A stretch of DNA of 6,617 nt from Candidatus Gerdarchaeota archaeon. Lineage in GTDB: Archaea > Asgardarchaeota > Heimdallarchaeia > JABLTI01. Positions 1 to 5,092 of this stretch are shown here, piece after piece. The notes beneath the pieces were generated by a model. The model saw only the letters and a list, made by a program, of their open reading frames with translations, ran no database searches and had not been told where the DNA came from. The stretch spans positions 1 to 6,617 of the forward strand of contig JAEORJ010000323.1 in the NCBI GenBank assembly GCA_016840945.1. Reading direction: 5' to 3'. The position numbers and the translations under genes are program-made. How positions within the stretch are numbered: position 1 is the stretch's first letter; each line of letters opens with the position of its first letter.

Positions 1-437
1 GAGATGTAAGTAATTAGGTTATTGCTTAAATCCAAAGTTTGTAATCCAGGAAGTGAATTCAATCCTTGTATTTCCTTAATCCTATTATTACTGAGGTTAA
101 TCCATCGTAATGTTTTGGAATTTAATCCACTGATTGCGTATATTTTATTATTTTTAAGATCTAAGCCATCTAATTTGGTCATTGAATCCAAATGACTTAT
201 CCTATCAATCTCATTATTCTTTGCTATTATGTGTCTAGTTTTTGGGAAATTTTCTAATCCTTTCATACTTGTAAGCTGGTTGTTAGATAAATTTATGTGA
301 TCTATGTTTGGTAGTTTGTCGATGCCTTTGAGATCTTCAAGAGAAGCCAAGTTTTTCCCCGATAAATTCAAACTGGTTCCATTCCCCTCTACTATAGCAA
401 TTACTTCATGACCTAATTTGATATTTACTTTTGGCAA
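1..437 (-). CDS. Leucine-rich-repeat protein, SDS22-like (3' end beyond window)
   Basis: About 145 codons are visible; the C-terminus lies outside the left edge. After a short N-terminal segment (about 22 residues) come consecutive repeats of 21-25 residues of the form LxLSxNxIxxIxGLxxLxxL, for example INLSNNQLTSMKGLENF, INLSNNRIKEIQGL and LDLSNNLITYI. This is the SDS22-like class, which forms a curved solenoid used for protein binding. No signal peptide is seen, so it is probably cytoplasmic; the partner is unknown. No ATG exists before the repeats. In-frame TTG codons occur at 437 and 449, the latter directly after an in-frame TAG. A TATA-like box at 455-462 is about 21 bases before 437, which favours a leaderless TTG start there. 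The only early ATG (266) would remove the first repeats. The family call is firm; the start is uncertain. Confidence 0.85.
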   Translation of the reverse strand, partial: MPKVNIKLGHEVIAIVEGNGTSLNLSGKNLASLEDLKGIDKLPNIDHINLSNNQLTSMKGLENFPKTRHIIAKNNEIDRISHLDSMTKLDGLDLKNNKIYAISGLNSKTLRWINLSNNRIKEIQGLNSLPGLQTLDLSNNLITYI

Positions 438-454
438 ATTTTTCCCCAACTAAT

Positions 455-462
455 ATTTTATA
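455..462 (-). promoter_or_regulatory. TATA-like box of the LRR gene
   Basis: The minus strand reads TATAAAAT. Its centre is about 21 bases before the TTG at 437, close to the distance from TATA box to transcription start in archaea. This would make the mRNA leaderless or nearly so. It is inferred from spacing and composition only, in a very AT-rich stretch. Confidence 0.45.
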
Positions 463-535
463 CAATTAGCTTACACAAACTAATAAAAAATTTACTCTAG
501 TATATTTCATACTAAATGAACAGTGAGAAAAGAGG

Positions 536-583
536 AAAAAAAAAAATAACTAAATTGTATACGACAAATAAAATTTAGTTATT
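536..583 (-). terminator. Hairpin plus T-tract ending the minus-strand operon
   Basis: A perfect 12-bp inverted repeat (AATAACTAAATT, 545-556, and its complement at 572-583) surrounds a 15-base loop. On the minus strand it is followed by eleven T (536-546, with the inner bases shared with the stem). The stem begins inside the stop codon of the epimerase remnant. The position and T-run fit a transcription terminator; in archaea the T-run alone may suffice. The stem is AT-rich and therefore weak. Confidence 0.65.
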
Positions 584-1022
584 ATGAAAGAAATAATCGA
601 AAAATCGGACGGAATGCTTTCACAAAAGAAAATAATTTTTTATTATTGGTTTGAAGATCATTAACAATATCATCAAAAGAATGATTTTGATATTGTAGAA
701 TTCTTTGAGATTCTTGTGTATCCAAATGAGATAGGTAAATTGATGTTCTTTTGAATTTTTCTTCTGGAAAGATGACAAGTCCCATAGCACTGGTGAATTT
801 ATCGATAAATTCTTTATACGTCATTTGGCAACTTTCACCACCACCAATATTGAAAATCCTTGTATCAGTATTTTCCAAAAAAGCAGCATCCACAATTGCC
901 GTTGCTACATCATCTTCATGAACAAATTCCACTCGCTCATCAGCTGGTACAGCAAACATAGTATTATTTGTTGATGAAGCTATTTTAAAGAAAAAAGAAA
1001 TAAAAAAAGCATGTGATAATAT
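582..1022 (-). pseudogene. N-terminally truncated NAD-dependent epimerase/dehydratase (extended SDR) remnant
   Basis: The longest ATG-started frame (959 to 582, 125 residues) is only the C-terminal part of an extended short-chain dehydrogenase. It contains ERVEFVHEDDVATAIVDA, the FVHxDDVAxA substrate-domain motif, then FNIGGGESCQMTYKEF and LDTQESQRILQYQNHSFDDI. Intact members are roughly 300 residues, with an N-terminal Rossmann fold (GxxGxxG) and a YxxxK catalytic motif; both are absent. The frame stays open upstream of the ATG to a TAG at 1023-1025, and those codons (…FFFKIASSTNNT…) look like the segment normally preceding the motif, so the break is upstream of 1022 and not at the ATG. Only about 10 bases separate the TAG from the regulator's stop, leaving no room for the missing half. 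It cannot bind NAD as it stands and is most likely a decaying remnant. A retained short protein from 959 is less likely. Confidence 0.8.
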
Positions 1023-1033
1023 CTAAGATTTTT

Positions 1034-1354
1034 CTAAACTAAAATTTCTTTCATTTTTTCTCGATAAGCAAGGAAAGCTTTTCGACCTTTTTCTGTTAAT
1101 TTTACCAAAGTTCGAGGTTTTTTTCGAATGAATTCCTTTTTTATTTCAATAAATTGCCGCTCTTCTAATCTACTTATATGAGCTGATAAATTTCCCCATG
1201 TTAATTCTGTTTGACCTCGCAAGAAAACAAAATCAGCACTATCAAGCACATATAGATATGATAAAATCATTAATCTAGCAGGTTCATGGATGTCTTTGTC
1301 TATATCCATTAATTCTTGAATCTTATTGTTGACTAGTGATTTCTCTGAATTCAT
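1034..1354 (-). CDS. Winged-helix transcriptional regulator (MarR/ArsR-like, HTH_34 type)
   Basis: This 106-residue protein is a compact single-domain DNA-binding regulator. Residues 22-45 (IHEPARLMILSYLYVLDSAD) are the characteristic first helices. Residues 46-69 (RGQTELTWGNLSAHISRLEE) form the helix-turn-helix with its recognition helix. Residues 70-95 (EIKKEFIRKKPRTLVKLTEKGRKAF) form the wing and the start of the last helix. The pattern matches the winged-helix family PF13601, which usually lacks a ligand domain. Its ATG lies 32 bases inside the end of the membrane protein gene, implying cotranscription and probably translational coupling. Families of this kind are often paired with a membrane protein. 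The three palindromes at the head of the operon are plausible binding sites, making it a likely autoregulator; that link is inference. The family call is firm, the ligand or signal unknown. Confidence 0.88.
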   Translation of the reverse strand: MNSEKSLVNNKIQELMDIDKDIHEPARLMILSYLYVLDSADFVFLRGQTELTWGNLSAHISRLEERQFIEIKKEFIRKKPRTLVKLTEKGRKAFLAYREKMKEILV

Positions 1355-1979
1355 GATCTATCACCGGAACCTTAGGATATTTCTTTAAGAATCGAATAAG
1401 ACAAACTAATCCTATGACGATTATAATAACACCTAAACTTAGGAATAAAATATTTCCAATTAAATTAAAATCTTGAATCGTCAATATTTCTTTCATTGTA
1501 AAAGATATTGAAAATATTGTCCCTATCAAGTATAACCGTTTGAAACTCATGAAATAAGCCATTAATGTAAAGACAGTTAATGGTATTAATCCAAAAATAA
1601 CAGCCATCAAGTAAACATTTCCAGTGAATTGCAATATATTAGTAAAGATTAGTATAAAAACAACAATATTAGATAATAGTAATACAACACCAACAGCTAT
1701 AATAACAAAATTGATTTTCTTACGTTTTGCGCCAAATTTTACTATTCCTAATCTAGGTTTGGTTACTAGAAATTGAATCAAAAATAAAGGAATAGCAATC
1801 ACTATGTAAAGAAGAAATCCAAAAAGACTGTCCCATGGATCTGGTAGGTAATTATAAAGCAATGAAGCAATCCCAAAAGCAACTAGGACCAATCCTAAAG
1901 TCATATCAAAAATTCCATCTTGAAAAATAACTGAAGCGGTTTTTTTCTCAAGCTTATCCAAATCATGATTTGATTCCAT
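1323..1979 (-). CDS. Six-helix integral membrane protein, partner of the winged-helix regulator
   Basis: This is a 218-residue hydrophobic protein. About six membrane segments are visible, at residues about 25-45, 52-72, 90-115, 122-145, 149-166 and 174-198. A short charged N-terminus leads into SVIFQDGIFDMTLGLVLVAFG, and a basic loop, KPRLGIVKFGAKRKK, lies between helices 2 and 3. I recognise this FQDG…PRxGxVKF pattern from uncharacterised archaeal and bacterial membrane proteins encoded next to small winged-helix regulators; no biochemical function is known to me. The frame can be extended to a GTG at 1988, but ATG 1979 is preferred because 1988 falls inside a palindrome at the expected transcription start. 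The gene is first in an operon with the regulator, which it overlaps by 32 bases. It may sense or respond to membrane state together with the regulator, but this is inference. Confidence 0.8.
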   Translation of the reverse strand: MESNHDLDKLEKKTASVIFQDGIFDMTLGLVLVAFGIASLLYNYLPDPWDSLFGFLLYIVIAIPLFLIQFLVTKPRLGIVKFGAKRKKINFVIIAVGVVLLLSNIVVFILIFTNILQFTGNVYLMAVIFGLIPLTVFTLMAYFMSFKRLYLIGTIFSISFTMKEILTIQDFNLIGNILFLSLGVIIIVIGLVCLIRFLKKYPKVPVIDHEFREITSQQ

Positions 1980-1985
1980 TTTAAT

Positions 1986-2002
1986 CACTATATAGTATAG
2001 TG
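1986..2002. promoter_or_regulatory. Palindromic operator candidate 1, at the transcription start
   Basis: CACTATATAGTATAGTG has perfect 7-base arms (CACTATA/TATAGTG) around three bases. It lies 7 bases upstream of ATG 1979 and about 18 bases downstream of the TATA-like palindrome. It would therefore cover the transcription start and block polymerase if bound. It is the least AT-only of the AT-rich palindromes and so the best operator candidate for the winged-helix regulator of this operon. Confidence 0.55.
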
Positions 2003-2003
2003 T

Positions 2004-2020
2004 TATTTATAATATAAATA
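2004..2020. promoter_or_regulatory. Symmetric TATA element of the membrane protein/regulator operon
   Basis: TATTTATAATATAAATA is a perfect palindrome with 8-base arms around one A. On the minus strand it supplies TTTATATTATAAATA, a TATA-like box centred about 33 bases before ATG 1979, which fits a transcription start near 1987. Being symmetric it could in principle bind TBP in either orientation. Its AT-only composition means symmetry by chance is easier here than in the two flanking palindromes. Confidence 0.55.
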
Positions 2021-2021
2021 G

Positions 2022-2036
2022 CTTTGTATTACAAAG
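2022..2036. promoter_or_regulatory. Palindromic operator candidate 2, upstream of the TATA element
   Basis: CTTTGTATTACAAAG has perfect 7-base arms (CTTTGTA/TACAAAG) around one T. It lies immediately upstream of the TATA element for minus-strand transcription, where the archaeal BRE and TFB contacts would be. Binding there could block or assist TFB recruitment. It shares the inner half-site TTTRTA with the middle palindrome. Confidence 0.5.
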
Positions 2037-2306
2037 TAAATTGTATAAAGTACTAATAGCAAACAATGAAATATAGCCTATGAAAAAAAGTGAGATATTA
2101 GTCAAAAGAAAAACTATTTGCTTAGAGAATTAAATTTCAGTATGAATAAAAGTGTTTTCTATTTCAATAAGATATAATTAACTATTTTCAAAAAGAAGAA
2201 ATCTTCATTTTCATTTTTATCACTAAAAGGATAGAACATTATATCTGATTAGAAAAAACCTAGAGTACTGATAATCTTTAAAACGAATTTTCAATCAGAA
2301 GCAACC
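2037..2306. other. AT-rich intergenic region between divergent promoters
   Basis: Apart from the promoter elements at its two ends I see no gene, RNA or repeat. Short ATG frames in it (such as the 17-codon one at about 2080) have no recognisable composition or start signal. GAAGAAATCTTC near 2194-2205 is a short palindrome of unknown meaning. Confidence 0.5.
2277..2283 (+). promoter_or_regulatory. TATA-like box of the ATC hydrolase family gene
   Basis: TTTAAAA is centred about 27 bases upstream of ATG 2307, and no Shine-Dalgarno sequence precedes the ATG. This predicts a leaderless mRNA starting at or very near the ATG. It is inferred from spacing; a further candidate, TTATAT near 2239, would give a leader of about 40 bases. 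Confidence 0.45.
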
Positions 2307-3146
2307 ATGTCAGAAAAAATTATTTGTAAGGAATTTGACGAAAAACAAACCATCAAAATTGAACTAGGTGATTTTATAGCAAAAAATATTGCTTACATAG
2401 ATCAATTTCTAATATTGATTGCAAATGAAGATGAATCAATTTTAGAAAAATTGTTGGTGAAATATAAAGAAGAGTTAGTTGCTAAGAATATATCACATGA
2501 AGAAAATGAATTAATTAGAAAATTAGCAATAGAATATCCAAAATTCAAAATATTACAAAATTACCCCGAATATATATCTTTGATAGAAAATACTATTTTA
2601 CATTTTCTTAATTTTCAAAAGTATAAAGAGAAATATCAACAAGGCGAAAAATTCGAATTATTCTTAAGAGATCAAATAAGAGGAAATTTCCATTTCTTAT
2701 ATTATCTAGCATATAGTTTACTAAAATTGTTACCTCGAGAGAAAGTTTTAGAATTAACTAAAGAAATGATAGATCAGATCTATGAAAGCTTTAGCGGTGA
2801 ATTTACTAAATACGAAAATCTAGAGGAAATGTCTAAAGGCTATCACGGAAAAGGTTGTTGGAAAACACATAATCTAGTTGCTCAAATAAAGGACAACCGT
2901 TACTATCTAAAAATTACTCGTTGTATTTGGGCAGAGGTCTATGCAGAATTACCTGACTTGGAATTAGCTAGTCTACTAGAATGCTATGGCGATTTTTCCA
3001 AAATGCCTTATATCAATCCGAATTTAGCTTTATCACGAACGAAAACTATGGTTGAAGGTTACGAGTACTGTGATTTTGTGCATTATGACAAGCGAATAGA
3101 GCAAAAAATTGTGCATCCAAATGAGGATTTTTGGAAAGAATTCTAA
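2307..3146 (+). CDS. L-2-amino-thiazoline-4-carboxylic acid hydrolase family protein (PF14196-like)
   Basis: This protein has 279 residues. The C-terminal part, about 115-262, resembles the ATC hydrolase family. It has a helix pair (FLYYLAYSLLKLLPREKVLELTKEM), then ITRCIWAEVYAELPDLEL (203-220), LLECYGDFSKMPYINPNLAL (223-242) and RTKTMVEGYEYCDFVHY (244-260). C206, C226, D229, N237, T247, G251 and C255 are the family-type positions. In the founding bacterial enzymes this hydrolysis converts the thiazoline to N-carbamoyl-cysteine on the way to cysteine, but most members are uncharacterised, so substrate transfer is unsafe. Residues 1-110 are mostly charged helix, with no recognised domain. There is no signal peptide or membrane segment, so it is likely cytoplasmic. 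It is transcribed alone: its own TATA-like box precedes it and a hairpin with T-run follows. Family call moderately strong, activity unproven. Confidence 0.72.
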   Translation: MSEKIICKEFDEKQTIKIELGDFIAKNIAYIDQFLILIANEDESILEKLLVKYKEELVAKNISHEENELIRKLAIEYPKFKILQNYPEYISLIENTILHFLNFQKYKEKYQQGEKFELFLRDQIRGNFHFLYYLAYSLLKLLPREKVLELTKEMIDQIYESFSGEFTKYENLEEMSKGYHGKGCWKTHNLVAQIKDNRYYLKITRCIWAEVYAELPDLELASLLECYGDFSKMPYINPNLALSRTKTMVEGYEYCDFVHYDKRIEQKIVHPNEDFWKEF

Positions 3147-3155
3147 AATAATCAA

Positions 3156-3204
3156 GTTCAAGATAGTTTTTCAGATCTTGAACCTACATGCACATTTCTT
3201 TTTT
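3156..3204 (+). terminator. 9-bp hairpin and T-run after the ATC hydrolase family gene
   Basis: GTTCAAGAT (3156-3164) and ATCTTGAAC (3175-3183) form a perfect 9-bp stem with a 10-base loop, starting 10 bases after the stop codon. A pyrimidine-rich stretch with six T (about 3196-3206) follows after a 13-base gap. The gap is long for a bacterial intrinsic terminator. The T-run may terminate in archaeal fashion, with the hairpin protecting the 3' end. Confidence 0.5.
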
Positions 3205-3214
3205 GTAATTCCAT

Positions 3215-3325
3215 TCAGGTTATATCTACATCAACAGCTATAATCTCTGTAACATCATCTGATTGTTCTAAATCATACAATGCCGTTCTTCCTTGTAATC
3301 CAACACCTAAAAGTAAAATCTTCAT
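3215..3325 (-). pseudogene. 5' remnant of a saccharopine-dehydrogenase-type gene
   Basis: On the minus strand an ATG at 3325 opens 36 codons ending in TGA at 3215-3217. The protein begins MKILLLGVGLQGRTALYDLE and continues …SDDVTEIIAVDVD. This is the first beta-alpha-beta of a Rossmann fold, with GxGxxG (G7, G9, G12) and the acidic residue ending strand 2 (D32 or D34). It closely resembles the N-terminus of saccharopine dehydrogenase/lysine 6-dehydrogenase family proteins, which are normally about 350-400 residues. The reading stops right after strand 2, and nothing resembling the rest of the enzyme occurs in the 68 bases down to the neighbouring stop codon. It therefore looks like the surviving 5' end of a deleted gene, lying against the ATC hydrolase family gene. 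The similarity is clear over its short length; exact family is less certain. Confidence 0.68.
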
Positions 3326-3369
3326 AATATATTTGAAAAGAAATAATCTATTTGAATTTCACTCTTAAA

Positions 3370-3389
3370 GTGAGAATAACTGTGAGAAT
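3370..3389 (+). repeat. Two GTGAGAAT direct repeats, 12-base period
   Basis: GTGAGAAT occurs at 3370-3377 and again at 3382-3389, start to start 12 bases. A partly complementary TTCACTCTT lies just upstream at about 3358-3366 and ATTCAC just downstream at 3391-3396. It lies between the start of the minus-strand remnant and the DUF4256 promoter, so it could be an operator for either. Two copies only; chance is possible. Confidence 0.35.
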
Positions 3390-3484
3390 GATTCACCCAT
3401 ATTTTCTTACATAAAAAGAAAATCTAATTTATTATTTAATTAAGTATAATCTCTAACATAAACTACATTCTAAACAATAGATAA

Positions 3485-3492
3485 TATAAATA
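3485..3492 (+). promoter_or_regulatory. TATA box of the DUF4256 gene
   Basis: TATAAATA, a good match to the archaeal TATA consensus, is centred 24 bases before ATG 3512. The bases before the ATG contain no Shine-Dalgarno motif. This is the cleanest leaderless promoter geometry in the window. Confidence 0.6.
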
Positions 3493-3511
3493 CAGATTGC
3501 ATAATTAATGT

Positions 3512-4078
3512 ATGAATGAAATCAAAAAAGAATTGTCTGTAGAACAATATGAAAAATTACTTTTTGTATTAAAAGTACGTTTTGAAAATAATTTAATCCG
3601 CCATGAAGATCTTGAATGGACTAAAGTAAAAGCAAAGCTAGATACTAAACCTGAAAAATCATGGTCACTAAATGAAATGGAAAGAACTGGTGGCGAGCCA
3701 GATGTTATTGGTTATGATAAAGAATCAGATGAATTCATTTTTTATGATTGTTCTGCTGAAAGTCCTGAAGGACGCAGAAATGTTTGTTATGACCGAGAAG
3801 CACTAGAAGAAAGGAAAACAAATAAACCAGAAAATAGCGCTATTGATATGGCAACAGATTTGGGTATTGATATTTTAACAGAGGAACAATATAGAGAGTT
3901 ACAGAAACTTGGTGAATTCGATATGAAGACTTCGAGTTGGGTAAAAACACCACTTGATGTTAGAAAACTTGGTGGTGCTCTCTTTTGTGATCGTCGTTAT
4001 GGTAGAGTATTCGTGTATCATAATAGTGCACCTTCTTACTATAGTGTAAGAGGATTCCGAGGTATGATACGGATTTAA
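3512..4078 (+). CDS. DUF4256 family protein
   Basis: This protein has 188 residues, the usual full length of the family. It matches DUF4256 (PF14066) as I recall it almost from end to end. It shows LLFVLKVRFENN (residues 16-27), EWTKVKAKLDTKPEKSWSLN then EMERTGGEPDVIGYD (35-69), FIFYDCSAESPEGRRNVCYD (75-94), REALEERKTNKPENSAIDMA (95-114), LTEEQYRELQKLGEFDMKTS (121-140), and SWVKTPLDVRKLGGALFCDR to RGFRGMIRI. The biochemical role of the family is unknown. Conserved acidic, His and Cys positions (D83, C84, E87, C92, C159, D160, H169) could suggest a ligand-binding or catalytic pocket, but that is speculation. It is soluble, with no signal peptide. The family is mainly bacterial, so high conservation behind an archaeal-type promoter suggests acquisition by transfer. 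It is flanked by non-coding DNA on both sides and probably forms a single-gene unit. Confidence 0.9.
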   Translation: MNEIKKELSVEQYEKLLFVLKVRFENNLIRHEDLEWTKVKAKLDTKPEKSWSLNEMERTGGEPDVIGYDKESDEFIFYDCSAESPEGRRNVCYDREALEERKTNKPENSAIDMATDLGIDILTEEQYRELQKLGEFDMKTSSWVKTPLDVRKLGGALFCDRRYGRVFVYHNSAPSYYSVRGFRGMIRI

Positions 4079-4264
4079 AATGAGTTATTGATTCTAGCTT
4101 TTCTTTAAATATAATTTATTGATTGGGTTTTATTATTTCACATGAACTACATAATGAAGATATTATGATTTAGTTGATAAAAATAGTATTAAGCTTTGAT
4201 TCCAGAAAATGATTAGTGAAGAATAATTTGATATAAATCTAATTATTTATCAATTTAAATATGA

Positions 4265-4272
4265 TTATAAAT
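4265..4272 (+). promoter_or_regulatory. TATA-like box of the zinc-ribbon gene
   Basis: TTATAAAT is centred about 33 bases before ATG 4302, predicting a leader of under 10 bases. The rest of the gap from 4079 shows no gene; a T-rich stretch near 4099-4106 may end the DUF4256 transcript, with little certainty. Confidence 0.4.
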
Positions 4273-4301
4273 TAGAACCATCTTTAATTTAATGAAGAAA
4301 A

Positions 4302-5027
4302 ATGGCTGAATTAAAAGATACTTTTAATTTAAAACCTGGTGATTTATCACCACATGAAAAAGAGTGGTTAAAAGATTTCATCAGATTTTCTTTTAGAAAG
4401 TTTGTTAAACCAAAGGATTTCATCTTCATTACACATAATGGCGATCATTTGACTTATTATCTAATATCACCTGAGTTCTTGAAGGAATATAATGAACAAT
4501 CTATACCCAGAAAGTTTCTACGAGAAAAGTATATCATTAAAAGCATTCCTGCGTTAAATCGTGTTGATGAGTACTTTGTAAATATCTGTTTCATTTATTG
4601 GTATTTTGATCAAATTGATGATTGCCTTGACTTTAGAGAAATCTGGAATGAGCTCTTTTATCCTGTTTTTGGTGGTGGAGATATCTATTATGATAGAGAG
4701 GTAAGAGGATACAAAGTTCTTCTCGAGCATTTTGACCATCGATTAGTAGCTCGTTGGTCGGCTATTCGAAAGATGTTTCTTATTGGTTTTGGTGTTTATA
4801 TTGGACTCTTCCAAAGAGAAACTGTCCCTTCACTAGAAGAGATATTCCTTGGACTAAAAAATAATACACTACAATTAATAGGTATAACGAAAGCACATGG
4901 AGGATCTTTTGGAATGGTATCGCATTATGGAAAACTTAAGCTATGTTGGAACTGCGGTAACATGATAGATGCTCCTGGAGGTCTCTGTGAAAAGTGTTAT
5001 GATTATTGGGATGAAAGAACTAAATAA
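4302..5027 (+). CDS. Unrecognised protein with C-terminal four-cysteine zinc ribbon
   Basis: I do not recognise the family of this 241-residue protein. The C-terminus carries LCWNCGNMIDAPGGLCEKCY, a CX2C-X10-CX2C array (C215, C218, C229, C232), which reads as a small zinc ribbon of the kind used for nucleic-acid or protein binding. The rest is rich in aromatic and charged residues: KDFIRFSFRKFVKPKDFIFI (24-43), RVDEYFVNICFIYWYFDQID (87-106), a FGGGD loop (123-127), and a moderately hydrophobic WSAIRKMFLIGFGVYIGLF (152-170), which is too mixed to call a membrane helix. There is no signal peptide. The frame is clean, composition matches the neighbours, and a hairpin with T-run follows, so it is a real gene. 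A role in nucleic-acid binding is only a guess from the ribbon. Confidence 0.75.
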   Translation: MAELKDTFNLKPGDLSPHEKEWLKDFIRFSFRKFVKPKDFIFITHNGDHLTYYLISPEFLKEYNEQSIPRKFLREKYIIKSIPALNRVDEYFVNICFIYWYFDQIDDCLDFREIWNELFYPVFGGGDIYYDREVRGYKVLLEHFDHRLVARWSAIRKMFLIGFGVYIGLFQRETVPSLEEIFLGLKNNTLQLIGITKAHGGSFGMVSHYGKLKLCWNCGNMIDAPGGLCEKCYDYWDERTK

Positions 5028-5047
5028 CTTCCAATAGAAAATAATTA

Positions 5048-5083
5048 GAGTCTGACAAAAGACTCATAAGCGAGACTTTTTTT
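5048..5083 (+). terminator. Hairpin plus T7 between the zinc-ribbon and M23 genes
   Basis: GAGTCT (5048-5053) and AGACTC (5060-5065) form a perfect 6-bp stem with a 6-base loop; seven T follow at 5077-5083. AGTCT can alternatively pair with AGACT at 5073-5077, which would place the stem directly against the T-run in standard terminator form. It begins 20 bases after the zinc-ribbon stop and ends only 9 bases before the next start codon. Confidence 0.6.
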
Positions 5084-5092
5084 GATAAATTT

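Larger units (their letters stand above)
3147..3511. other. Intergenic region holding a hairpin, a gene remnant and repeats
   Basis: In order it holds the hairpin and T-run after the ATC hydrolase family gene, the minus-strand saccharopine-dehydrogenase-type remnant (3215-3325), a pair of GTGAGAAT repeats (3370-3377, 3382-3389), an AT-rich inverted repeat (3401-3408/3416-3423), and the promoter of the DUF4256 gene. No intact gene is seen. Confidence 0.6.

Noticed and set aside
1..437. Periodic sequence considered as a DNA tandem repeat or CRISPR-like array
   Set aside because: The periodicity of about 66 bases comes from 22-residue leucine-rich repeats in an open frame; the DNA copies are divergent.
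1980..1988. GTG start at 1988 for the membrane protein (three more residues)
   Set aside because: The GTG is inside palindrome 1986-2002 at the predicted transcription start; ATG 1979 fits better and loses no conserved sequence.
2080..2160. Very short ATG frames (11 and 17 codons) in the divergent intergenic region
   Set aside because: They are Lys-rich by base composition, lack any start signal and resemble chance frames in AT-rich DNA.
3401..3423. 8-bp inverted repeat ATTTTCTT/AAGAAAAT with a 7-base loop
   Set aside because: It is almost all A and T with no T-run at a useful distance on either strand and no gene end next to it; chance is likely.
4085..4124. TTATTGATT repeated at 4085-4093 and 4116-4124
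   Set aside because: Two AT-rich nonamers in AT-rich intergenic DNA, with no further copies or regular spacing.
4554..4739. 61-codon open frame on the minus strand
   Set aside because: It lies wholly within the zinc-ribbon gene on the opposite strand, has low-complexity Ile/Lys/Asn-rich composition, and shows no recognisable motif or promoter.
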